Shown here one piece after another: positions 29,959-39,504 of a stretch of 64,000 bases of DNA; positions within the stretch are counted from its first letter, which is position 1, and every line of letters starts with the position of its first letter. This DNA comes from Anaerolineales bacterium UBA3905 (GTDB taxonomy: Bacteria > Chloroflexota > Anaerolineae > Caldilineales > Caldilineaceae). The stretch is taken from positions 8,755-72,754 of the forward strand of contig DGFH01000301.1 in the NCBI GenBank assembly GCA_002391565.1. The letters are read 5' to 3'. The notes under the pieces are model-generated. The model had not been told where the DNA came from. It did not search any database and was given only the letters and a program-made list of their open reading frames with translations. A program made the position numbers and the translations under genes.

Positions 29959-30037
29959 TTTCTAGGTTGTCACGTGATATTGCTCGCAATCTTCCCGGAA
30001 GCTTTGGAGCTTCCGGGAAGATAAACAGTTAACCTAG
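29959..30037. repeat. 64-bp hairpin repeat, copy B, with short terminal inverted repeats
   Basis: 29959-30022 is the inverted counterpart of copy A. The 13-bp stem is at 29991-30020 with loop TTGG on the + strand, so the stem-loop is in the same orientation as in A while its flank is inverted. ctaggtt (29962-29968) and aacctag (30031-30037) form a 7-bp inverted pair around the element. This gives it the look of a ~76-bp palindromic mini-element. It sits between the ThDP gene stop and the next gene of the island. Confidence 0.85.
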
Positions 30038-30072
30038 CGGTCAGTAGTATATGCTGTGCAACGTGGCATCCA

Positions 30073-31881
30073 CTAGATGACCTCTTCGCTGCGTTCGCGT
30101 TCGTAGACGGCGCGCTTGTCGCCCAGATACTCAGGCGCCGGCACATCCCACCAGCCCGGCGCCTGACCGCCCGAAGCGCCATGCTGCATGTCGATCATGA
30201 CCTCCACCACGGCCGGACGGTTTGCCGCCAGCGCCTCGGCAATGGCTTCAGCCACATCGGCGGCGGCGGTGACGCGGCGGCTGTGGGCGCCAAATGCCGC
30301 GGCGATGTCGGCGATGTGCGGCGAAATGGGGTGATCATCTTGCTCGAACATGACGCCATAATTCGCCTGGTCGCCAAAGACGATCTGCTGTAGATCGCGG
30401 ATTGCCTGCCAGCCTTGATTGTTGAACACGATGGCAACCACCGGGATATCGTACTGCACGGCGGTGGCTATCTCTTGAATCGTCATCAGGAAATCACCGT
30501 CGCCGACCAGCGCCACGACCGGGGCGTCTGCTCGCGCCAGGCGCGCGCCCAGCGCGGCCGGATAGGCCCAGCCCATTGTACTGAAACCGCCTGCGGAGAT
30601 GTAGGTGCGCGGCAGCGTGAACGCCATTTCCTGGAAGACCTGCGCCTGGATATTGCCTGACGACGTGAAAACAATGGTTTGCGGCGGCAAGACGCGGCGC
30701 GCCTCAGCGATCACGCGGCCCATGGTGGGCGGGTTCGCCGTCGAGGTGGCCTGGGCGCGGAAAGTTGCCTGCCACTGGCTGACAACGTGTGCGATCTCCA
30801 CTGTGTAGGGACTTGCCTGCCAAGCGCGCGGCGGGGTCAATGCCGCCAATTCCCGTAGCAGGTCGCGCAGCACAGCGCGTGCATCCCCCACGATGCCGAC
30901 TGTCGCCGGATAGTTCTTGCCGATCTCGAAGGGATCGATATCGACATGGATCAGTTGCGTTGGAGGGATGTTGAAGGCGTAGCCAGGACGGTAAGACGAA
31001 GTCGCTTTATCGGCAAAGCGCACACCAACCGCCAGAATGACATCGGCCTGCGTCGTGAGGTGGTTGCCACAGGTTGTGCCGTTGCTGCCCATATGCCAGC
31101 CGTACAGCGGGTGATCTTCCGGGAACGCGCCTTTGCCTTGCATGGTGCTGACCACAGCCGCCCCGACATGCTCGGCGAGCTGACGCACCTCCGCCTCCGC
31201 CTGGGCAATTACAACGCCGCCACCGACCAGGATGACGGGACGTTGCGCCTGATTGAGCAGGGCAGCCGCCTGGACGATCGCCGCTGGATCACCGGTGGGC
31301 GCGCCGCGCGGTCGCCGCGTGGTCGGATCGGGCAGATCGTGTAGATCGACCGACTCGGCCTGCACATCCATCGGCAGCGTGATGACCGCCGGGCCGGGGC
31401 GTCCGGTCAACATGGCGTTGAAGGCCTGGCTCATGGCGCGCGGCAGTTGTCGCGGCTGATCAATGCGCCAGGCGCGCTTGACGATGGGATCGAATGTGCG
31501 CGGGAGATCCGACCAATATTGACGGTCGATCTCCTGCAGGACGCCTACGCCGCGCATGTAGGTGTGCGTCTCGCCGACGAGCAGCAGCAGGGGAATCGAA
31601 TCGACGTAGGCGGTCGCCAGTCCGATGGCGGTGTTGGCGGCGCCTGCCCCGATCGACGTGTAGACGGCTAACGGACGACCGCAGGCGCGGAAGTAGCCAT
31701 CCGCCATGTGCACGGCCGCCTGTTCGTGGCGCGGCATGATGACCTTGATCGCTTCCTGGCGACGGCGCAGTGCATCCACCAGCGGCAGATTGCCATGACC
31801 AGGAATGCCGATCGCAAATGGCACGCCTTCCCGCACCAACATTTCCACGACAATTTCCGATCCATTCAGGCGTAGTGACAT
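30073..31881 (-). CDS. ThDP-dependent enzyme, acetolactate-synthase-like
   Basis: 602 residues in three ThDP-family domains. The catalytic Glu is in PRHEQAAVHMADGYFRA (about residue 53). The middle domain has QRPVILVGGGVVIA, and the ThDP-Mg site is ALVGDGDFLMTIQEI followed by VVAIVFNNQGWQAI. The LPMDVQAE and VLQEID-x-QYWSDLPRTFDP stretches recall both acetolactate synthases and the inositol enzyme IolD. No regulatory subunit (IlvN) is near. It starts 3 bp after the Gfo/Idh/MocA gene, inside a sugar operon. A role in cleaving or condensing a sugar-derived 2-keto acid or diketone is therefore more likely than valine synthesis. Substrate unknown. Confidence 0.82.
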   Translation of the reverse strand: MSLRLNGSEIVVEMLVREGVPFAIGIPGHGNLPLVDALRRRQEAIKVIMPRHEQAAVHMADGYFRACGRPLAVYTSIGAGAANTAIGLATAYVDSIPLLLLVGETHTYMRGVGVLQEIDRQYWSDLPRTFDPIVKRAWRIDQPRQLPRAMSQAFNAMLTGRPGPAVITLPMDVQAESVDLHDLPDPTTRRPRGAPTGDPAAIVQAAALLNQAQRPVILVGGGVVIAQAEAEVRQLAEHVGAAVVSTMQGKGAFPEDHPLYGWHMGSNGTTCGNHLTTQADVILAVGVRFADKATSSYRPGYAFNIPPTQLIHVDIDPFEIGKNYPATVGIVGDARAVLRDLLRELAALTPPRAWQASPYTVEIAHVVSQWQATFRAQATSTANPPTMGRVIAEARRVLPPQTIVFTSSGNIQAQVFQEMAFTLPRTYISAGGFSTMGWAYPAALGARLARADAPVVALVGDGDFLMTIQEIATAVQYDIPVVAIVFNNQGWQAIRDLQQIVFGDQANYGVMFEQDDHPISPHIADIAAAFGAHSRRVTAAADVAEAIAEALAANRPAVVEVMIDMQHGASGGQAPGWWDVPAPEYLGDKRAVYERERSEEVI

Positions 31882-31884
31882 GGT

Positions 31885-32955
31885 TCAGCCTTTCGCAAGC
31901 GTGACAGCCTGTCCCAGCCGCGCCGACTCCTGCGCGGCCAGGGCAAAGCGCAGCACCTCCCGCCCTTGCTCGCCGGTCAAGGACGGGGCGGCGCCGGCAA
32001 AATAGGCGTCGATCATGTGGCGCGTCGAGTTGATGAAACTGTGTTCCCAACCCACCGGCATATCAGAGAAGGTGCGCGTTTGCCGGTCTCGGTAGAGCAC
32101 CACCGGCGGTGCGTCGAGCATCTTGCCATGGCCGCGCGTCACCCAGATGACGCCCTTGGCGCCGGTGATTTCGATGCGGTCGTCCTGGGCGTAGTGCTGC
32201 GTATCGAGCACCAACTCAGGCGAGTAGACCACCTCCAGCGCGCCGACGCCGCCATTAGCAAACTTCCATGAGATGATGGAAGGTGAGTCCAGGATTGCCC
32301 CAGGAAAGACTTCCGTGGCGCCGATCCAGGCGTGCACAGCTTCCGCCTGCCCCATAAAATGCCAGGCCAAGGCAAACTTATGATGGCCGTCATCGAAGAC
32401 CAGCGGGCCGCCGCCATTCTGCGCAGGATCAAAGCGCCAGATTTGGGCGGCAAGGGGCACCTGCCAGGCGTTGGGGCTGGTGGCGGCGTTGCTCTTGATG
32501 CGAATCGAAAGCGGTTCGCCAATCTCGCCGGCGTCGACCAGCGCCTTGGCGCGCTGCACGGGCGGATAAAAAATGAAATTCTCGAAGACTTTGAACATCA
32601 CCCCTGCGCGTTGAGTGGCTGCGATCATGGCGTCGGCCTGTTCCACACTCAACGCCATCGGTTTTTGCACCGAGACGTGTTTCCCTGCCTGCGCAGCATC
32701 CAGGACAGCCTGGTAATGCAGATGATGGGGCAGCAGAATTTCCACCAGGTCGACCTCAGGCAGCGCCAGCAAGTCATGGTAGTTGGTGAAAATAGCATGC
32801 GCAGGCACGCCCCACGCACGCCCGCGCGTTTGCGCATTTTCTGCAACCATATCCGCCACGGCCACAATCTCGGCGCGTGGGTTGGCAAGATATTCGAGCG
32901 CGTGCAGGTCGGAAATGCGACCGGCGCCAATGATTCCGACACGTAGTTTTTCCAT
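31885..32955 (-). CDS. Gfo/Idh/MocA-family oxidoreductase
   Basis: 356 residues. The N-terminal NAD(P) fold begins LRVGIIGAGRISDLHALEYL. The conserved helix with the family Lys reads GKHVSVQKPMALSVEQADAM. The C-terminal alpha/beta domain includes FDDGHHKFALAWHFMG, with a His in the usual catalytic region. Such enzymes oxidise sugars, inositols or amino sugars at a single hydroxyl. It lies 44 bp after the MalG-type permease and 3 bp before the ThDP enzyme, so it likely performs the first oxidation of the imported sugar. Confidence 0.92.
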   Translation of the reverse strand: MEKLRVGIIGAGRISDLHALEYLANPRAEIVAVADMVAENAQTRGRAWGVPAHAIFTNYHDLLALPEVDLVEILLPHHLHYQAVLDAAQAGKHVSVQKPMALSVEQADAMIAATQRAGVMFKVFENFIFYPPVQRAKALVDAGEIGEPLSIRIKSNAATSPNAWQVPLAAQIWRFDPAQNGGGPLVFDDGHHKFALAWHFMGQAEAVHAWIGATEVFPGAILDSPSIISWKFANGGVGALEVVYSPELVLDTQHYAQDDRIEITGAKGVIWVTRGHGKMLDAPPVVLYRDRQTRTFSDMPVGWEHSFINSTRHMIDAYFAGAAPSLTGEQGREVLRFALAAQESARLGQAVTLAKG

Positions 32956-32999
32956 GTTACAACCTCAACGTTTGGTTAGATTACCTTGATTGATGGGTT

Positions 33000-33869
33000 T
33001 CATCCCTTCACCGATCCCAGCGTCAAACCGCGAATGAAGTAACGCTGGAAGAAGATGAAGACCAGAAGCGTGGGAATGCTGGCAATGATCGCCATGGCGC
33101 CCTGGACGCCGTACGCCACGCTATACTGCCCTTTGAGCGACGCCAGCCCGACCATGATCGTGCGCATCTCGTCCGACTGTGTGAAGATGATCGGCCAGAG
33201 GAAGTCGTTCCAAATCCACGTGAACTGCAGCGTAGCCAATACGGCGATCGCTGGCAGGCTCACCGGCAGCATCACGCGCACCAACACCTGCCATTCGTTG
33301 GCGCCATCGATGATGGCTGCCTCACGGATAGCATTGGGCACAGCTGCAAAGAAGTTGCGCATCACCAGAGTGCAGATCGGAATGCCAAAGGCGGCGTGCA
33401 CGATGATCATCGGCCAGAGGGTGTCATACAGATGTACGGCATTGAAGAGGCGAAAGAGCGGGATCAACACGATTTGTGGGGGATAAAACATGCCCGCAAC
33501 GACAAAGATAAACAGCGCCTCAGAGCCGCGAAAGCGGAGCTTGCTGAAGACATAGCCGGTCAGGATGCCTAACAGGATCGAAACAAAGGTGGCTGGGATG
33601 GTCACCAGGAACGAGTTGCGCGCATAGACGACCACATTGCCGCCCACCCACGCCTCGGTGAAGTTTGTGAACCGCAGCGCATCTGGCAACGCCCACAGCC
33701 CATCGCGCGCAATCTCCTCAGTGCTCTTGAACGAGGTCAAGACGACGCCGATCACCGGCAGCGAATAGAGCACGACAAGCGCTGTCAGCACCCCGTAGAA
33801 GAGGATGCTGCCAGCCTCCTTGCGTGATTTGGCGGCGACGCCTGTTTGGGTCAAGGTCACATCAGTCAT
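33000..33869 (-). CDS. Carbohydrate ABC transporter permease, MalG type
   Basis: 289 residues from the ATG at 33869, which overlaps the preceding permease stop by 8 bp. The longer reading is out of family. Six hydrophobic segments are seen, the first being ILFYGVLTALVVLYSLPVIGVV. The ATPase-coupling loop is REAAIIDGANEWQVLVRVMLP. CUT1 type. No ATPase gene is in the operon, so a shared MsiK-like ATPase elsewhere must power it. Confidence 0.93.
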   Translation of the reverse strand: MTDVTLTQTGVAAKSRKEAGSILFYGVLTALVVLYSLPVIGVVLTSFKSTEEIARDGLWALPDALRFTNFTEAWVGGNVVVYARNSFLVTIPATFVSILLGILTGYVFSKLRFRGSEALFIFVVAGMFYPPQIVLIPLFRLFNAVHLYDTLWPMIIVHAAFGIPICTLVMRNFFAAVPNAIREAAIIDGANEWQVLVRVMLPVSLPAIAVLATLQFTWIWNDFLWPIIFTQSDEMRTIMVGLASLKGQYSVAYGVQGAMAIIASIPTLLVFIFFQRYFIRGLTLGSVKG

Positions 33870-34743
33870 AGAGCCGATCCAGCGCCTGCACCTGGCGGAA
33901 GTAGAAGACAATGATCACCAGCGAAATCGCAAAGAGCACGACGGCGATTGCACTGCCATACCCCATGTAATACTTCTTGAACGATTCCGTGTACATGAAC
34001 ATTGCCAGTGTGTCCGATGAGTGGAAGGGGCCGCCTTGCGTCATCACATAGACGATATCGAAGCTCTTGAGCGAGTTGATAATCGCAAGCGCCATCACAA
34101 CCACCGTCGCCGGCAGCAAGAGTGGAATCACGACGTGACGCAGCCCCTGCCAGTAGGTGGCGCCGTCGATTTCGGCGGCTTCAGTCAATTCTTTGGGCAC
34201 GGAAGTCAACCCGGCAAGAAAAATGACCATGGCAAGGCCGGTCTGCTGCCAGGCCCACGCCACGATCACCGCCAGCAGTGCTGTCTGGGGATCGGCCAAC
34301 CAGGCGCGCGTCCAGTCTGGTGCGCCGAGGCCTTCCAGGGTCACGTTGATCAGCCCCCAATCTGGGTGATACATCCAGATCCAGACCTGGCCGATCACGA
34401 CCAGCGACAGACAGATCGGCAGGTAGAAAAGCGACTTGTAGAGGTTGCCGGCCACGCCGCGACCATTCAGCGCCAGGGCAATCGCCAGCCCACCCAGCGA
34501 TGGCAACAAAATCGCCGCCGCCATCCAGATGACCGTGTTGCGGATTGCATTGGCAAACAGTGGGTCGCGCCCAATTTTGAGGAAATTGTCCAGCCCGACG
34601 AAGTTATAGTTTGGATTAAAGCCGTTCCAATCGGTCAGGCTATAGTAGAAAGAGACCAGCAACGGCGCCACAACGATCACTGTGTAGAGCGCCAGTGGTG
34701 GTGTGAGAAAGAGCGCTGCCCAGAGTGTACGCGACCGAGCCAC
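33862..34743 (-). CDS. Carbohydrate ABC transporter permease, MalF type
   Basis: 293 residues from the GTG at 34743, chosen because AGGAGG lies 7 nt upstream. ATG-like starts further upstream add a non-family leader. The first helix is LWAALFLTPPLALYTVIVVAP, then YYSLTDWNGFNPNYNFVG. The coupling loop is TEAAEIDGATYWQGLRHVVIP. Pairs with the MalG-type permease in an inner-membrane CUT1 importer. Confidence 0.93.
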   Translation of the reverse strand: MARSRTLWAALFLTPPLALYTVIVVAPLLVSFYYSLTDWNGFNPNYNFVGLDNFLKIGRDPLFANAIRNTVIWMAAAILLPSLGGLAIALALNGRGVAGNLYKSLFYLPICLSLVVIGQVWIWMYHPDWGLINVTLEGLGAPDWTRAWLADPQTALLAVIVAWAWQQTGLAMVIFLAGLTSVPKELTEAAEIDGATYWQGLRHVVIPLLLPATVVVMALAIINSLKSFDIVYVMTQGGPFHSSDTLAMFMYTESFKKYYMGYGSAIAVVLFAISLVIIVFYFRQVQALDRLYD

Positions 34744-34870
34744 GTCCAATCCTCCTGCAAACCATCTGAGTTGGTGGCGACTACCATAGAGCATAGCCGC
34801 CACCGGTGTACGAATGAGCTACAAGCAGTCTTGAGGAGACGCCTGCCGCCGGCAGCTTACTGCGCGTCTG

Positions 34871-36174
34871 CTACTTGCCAAAGACTTCCTTCGCCACATT
34901 CTCGGTTTCAGCCAGATAGTCGGAGTATCGGGACGGGTCATTCATGAACTGCGCAAACATGTTTAGCCCGCCCTCAGCCATTGGCGGCGTCGTCGCCAGA
35001 TCATAATTGAAGGCAAAGACCTCGGCGTTCGCCACCTGCTCGTTGGCCTTGCTCATCACCACATTGTAAATGCCGGGATCAACCTTCATGCTCGGTGCAA
35101 GCGCGCCTTGCGCCTGGGCCCAGTCAGCCTGCACCTGTGGGTCAAGCAGATAAAGCAAAAGTTTTTCCGTTTCGGGTTTATGCTTGGATGCGGCGGTCAT
35201 CACAAAACCATCAACCGGGCCGAGCGCTGCGTTGGGCACCCCCTCTTGCATGGCCGGGAAGGGGAAGAAGTCATAATCCTCGCCTGGGGTCAGTTGTTGC
35301 CGTTCCAGTAGCCGGTAATCCAGGTGCCCATGAGCGTCATTGCCGCCTGGCCATTGGCGACCTGATCGGCGGCGTCGGTCCAATCATAGGCATTGGCATT
35401 CGCGACAAAGTAACCGGCGTCCGCCAGGCTCTTCCAAAGTTCCATCGCCGTCATCACCTCAGGGTCAGTGTAGGTCGCCTCGCCAGCCATCAATTTAGCG
35501 CGGTATTCGGGGCCTGCCGTGCGCAGGAGCAAATAATCGAACCAAAATTGCGCCGGCCAGCGATTCTTGGAGCCAAGCGCAAAGGGTGTGACGCCCGCGG
35601 CTTTGAGCTGCTCGGCGACTGCCAACATCTCATCCCAGGTCTCAGGCATCTTCGTAACGCCGGCTGCAGCCATGACCTTTGGATTGTAGAACATGCCTAC
35701 ATAGTGATAGCCGATAGGAATCAAATACTTGTTGCCATTGTAGGTCGATGCGCCTGCCGCAATGCCAGCGGGGATGACTTCGTCCAGGTTGTTGGCGGCC
35801 CACATCTCATCGATCGGCGCCAGGCGTCCGCCGTCAACCACAAACTGCGTGCGTGCGCCCGCCCAGTAGGAAAAAGCATCGGGCGGATTGTCACCTGCCA
35901 GAGTGACAAGAATCTGCGTCTTGAAATCTTCGTGGCCAGCCGAGTTATCGATGGCTTCGATGCCGGGGTTAGCGGCATTGAAGCCGTTAAGAATTTTGGA
36001 CATGGCCTCCTTGCCCAACGTGTCGCTGAAATAGTGGATCACGCTGAGCTTGGTCACGCCGGCGTTGGCGTCACCGGCGCTGCCGGCTGGGCTGGCAGGC
36101 ACAGTCGTACACCCAGCAAGCAGCGCAGCGACAACCAAAAGCAACGGCATTGCTTTCCCAATTGACCTGAACAT
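34871..36174 (-). pseudogene. CUT1 sugar-binding lipoprotein, split by a -1 frameshift
   Basis: The frame starting at 36174 (GGAGGAG 6 nt upstream) encodes a lipoprotein signal with lipobox LLAGC (Cys22) and a family-1 solute-binding fold: KLSVIHYFSDTLGKEAMSK, then MPETWDEMLAVAEQLK. It ends at TGA 35290-35292 after GYWNGNN. The rest of the protein continues in another frame from LTPGEDYDFFPFPAM to VFGK at 34871. Adding one base near 35293-35298 joins the two into about 434 residues, normal for CUT1 binding proteins. The neighbouring permease genes are intact. It may be recent decay, a sequencing error or, less likely, recoding. If real, the transporter lacks its receptor. Confidence 0.85.
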
Positions 36175-36220
36175 AGATCTCCTCCATTGTGATAAAATAG
36201 GAAGAAACGGAACGAAAGAA

Positions 36221-36240
36221 ATGTGGTTACGTTTTCACAT
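36221..36240. promoter_or_regulatory. Candidate LacI-family operator
   Basis: ATGTGGTTACGTTTTCACAT is an imperfect 20-bp dyad (7 of 10 positions symmetric, ATGTG/CACAT ends, central ACGT). It lies about +3 to +22 relative to the predicted start of the transport operon. Binding there would block elongation. The divergent LacI regulator is the natural ligand. Confidence 0.6.
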
Positions 36241-36249
36241 CGCCGCCAC

Positions 36250-36278
36250 ATCATAGCGAAATTCACAGGCAAAGTCAA
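36250..36278 (-). promoter_or_regulatory. Sigma-70 promoter of the sugar transport operon
   Basis: Minus-strand TTGACT (36273-36278), 17-bp spacer, TATGAT (36250-36255). The predicted start is near 36243, about 69 nt before the binding-protein ATG. Both boxes are near consensus. Confidence 0.75.
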
Positions 36279-36298
36279 GCATTATTTCGCATATAATC

Positions 36299-36346
36299 TT
36301 GAATAACCGGAAAAATTCAGCTAGAATCAATATGAAAATTTTGATT
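36299..36346 (+). promoter_or_regulatory. Sigma-70 promoter of lacI-type gene with overlapping dyad
   Basis: TTGAAT (36299-36304), 17-bp spacer, TAGAAT (36322-36327). A dyad AATCAA (36325-36330) and TTGATT (36341-36346) overlaps the -10 and start site and may serve autoregulation. The region is strikingly AT-rich for this genome. Confidence 0.6.
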
Positions 36347-36400
36347 TATTTTTTCACATTAAATCATCCTGGATGACAATGAGACGAGGCTGACAAGGCA

Positions 36401-37432
36401 ATGCGACGCAAACAGGAAGTCACTATAGTGGATGTTGCAATGGCGGCAGGGTTATCCCCGAGCACAGTTTCACGCGTGCTCAATCAAAAGGGCTACTACA
36501 GCGCCGAGAATGAGCAGAAAGTGAGACATGCCGTCGAGTCACTCGGGTATCGTCCGAGTTGGAGTGCGCGTTCGCTCAAAGGGGCGCCCACGCGCGTCGT
36601 TGGCTTGATCATTCCCGATATTTCGAATGTCTTCTATACGACGTTGGCGGGCGCGCTGCTGGCGAGGATGCGCGTCCTGGACTACGATATGATCCTGTGC
36701 GTCAACGACGAAAACGCCCAACTTGACTTGAACTACCTGGAAATGCTGCAACAAAAAGGGGTGGATGGCATCTTCTACACTCACCCGGCGCATGGCAATA
36801 ACTCTGTCCACGTTCGCCGTCTGGTCGCAGAAGGGCTGCCCATTGTGGAATTAAATCGCCAGCGTGAGAAGAATTTTCTGGATGCAGTGTTGCCTGACAA
36901 CTTTCGCGGTGTGCACCAGGCCGTCGAATATCTCGCCAGTTTGGGACATCGGCGCATTGGCTTCATCAGCGGTTCCGCGGAGATCACCACCGGTCATGAA
37001 AGGTTGCTTGGTTATCAGAGCGCTGTGCGGCTGCTAGGACTCGACGACGATCCGGCGCTACTCAAAATTGGCGCTTTCACGCGCCAACACGGTGAACAGG
37101 CAACGGCAGAACTGCTGGCCCTGCCCAATCGCCCGACAGCGCTGATTGCGGGCAGCAATCGCATCTCCATGGGCGCCCTTATGGTCATGGGACAGGCGGC
37201 AATTCGCATCCCTGACGACATGTCGGTAATCGGCTACAACGACACCGAATGGTTGACTGCCTGGAATCCACCGATCACAGCGGTTGATATTGCTGTAGAT
37301 GAAATGGCGCAGCTTGCTGTAGACTTGCTGCATCGCCGCGTCAGTGGCGGCAACGGCGGCGACGGCAAGCCTGTCACTTACCACCTGAGTACATCGCTCA
37401 TTATTCGTCAGTCGTGCCGGAAGATCGGGTGA
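36401..37432 (+). CDS. LacI-family transcription regulator
   Basis: 343 residues. The N-terminal LacI helix-turn-helix reads TIVDVAMAAGLSPSTVSRVL, followed by the hinge helix region YRPSWSARSLKG. The C-terminal periplasmic-binding-protein fold begins VVGLIIPDISNVFYTTLAGA and includes GYNDTEWLTAWNPPITAVD near the dimer/effector end. It is divergent from the CUT1 operon with a 226-bp shared control region holding two promoters and a candidate operator. It should repress sugar uptake and catabolism until the imported sugar or a derivative binds. Confidence 0.94.
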   Translation: MRRKQEVTIVDVAMAAGLSPSTVSRVLNQKGYYSAENEQKVRHAVESLGYRPSWSARSLKGAPTRVVGLIIPDISNVFYTTLAGALLARMRVLDYDMILCVNDENAQLDLNYLEMLQQKGVDGIFYTHPAHGNNSVHVRRLVAEGLPIVELNRQREKNFLDAVLPDNFRGVHQAVEYLASLGHRRIGFISGSAEITTGHERLLGYQSAVRLLGLDDDPALLKIGAFTRQHGEQATAELLALPNRPTALIAGSNRISMGALMVMGQAAIRIPDDMSVIGYNDTEWLTAWNPPITAVDIAVDEMAQLAVDLLHRRVSGGNGGDGKPVTYHLSTSLIIRQSCRKIG

Positions 37433-37605
37433 CGATCGTCAAGCCGATCTGACCGGCGCAACGTCAGCTATCTTCGCCGCGTCGGCGCAGAGAAAGCAAA
37501 ACGCAATCCTTATATCTGCGCGCTTTGTAGTTTTGCCTCTGCACATCTCTGCGCCTGAGCGTCGGAGTTTGTACTCTTCAATCTGTCTCTTCGCCCAGAC
37601 AACCC

Positions 37606-39120
<1,515 letters not shown>

Positions 39121-39504
39121 GTGGACACCTCTTCGTCGTCCATTCGATGGTGATTCATTGCCGCAGCCTTGGAGCAAGGCGGATTCGATGGCTGTCATCT
39201 TATCGCAGGCGGATGCTGATAGCAAAGCCCCATCCCTTTCCGGGCGTCGTTCCTGTTCAGCGCAACTTACATCCATAGCAACATTGCTCCACCAATTTAT
39301 CTAACCTTTTCTGGAAGAAACCACTGTCACATGGTGCTACCATCGTAAGCTGGCATCGATGTTCAACGCCACGGGATGACCCAGACGCAACATTCATCTT
39401 GATTCGGTTTTGATTTCGGTTTGATGAGCGTTCAAGCTGACTTGCATACCATCATGACAACGAATGTTTTCATCTTCACTTCTTCTGCTCATGGAGAAAT
39501 GTCT
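39121..39504. other. 384-bp divergent intergenic region
   Basis: Between the ALDH7 gene (-) and the giant secreted protein (+). I see no convincing ORF, tRNA or perfect sigma-70 pair. The stretch just before the + gene has three TTGAT/TTTGAT strings (about 39398-39426). A GGAGAA Shine-Dalgarno precedes 39505. The ALDH7 leader is long, but I could not match it to a known riboswitch. Confidence 0.6.

Noticed and set aside
25435..30022. Conventional transposon
   Set aside because: No transposase or integrase gene between the repeats and no target-site duplication; the enclosed genes are metabolic.
30073..31881. Calling the ThDP enzyme IolD
   Set aside because: Some motifs match, but it is nearer acetolactate synthase in the middle domain, and no iolB, iolC, iolE or iolJ genes are present.
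35290..35300. Programmed -1 frameshift in the sugar-binding protein
   Set aside because: The site reads AAC AAC TGA without an X-XXY-YYZ slippery heptamer or a clear downstream stimulatory structure.
35095..36165. Long + strand ORF over the binding-protein gene
   Set aside because: It is antisense to recognisable solute-binding motifs and its translation lacks any domain pattern.
39121..39504. Riboswitch in the ALDH7 leader
   Set aside because: GGAAAGGG and AGAGGTG strings recall aptamer fragments, but the conserved cores of lysine or glycine riboswitches are absent.
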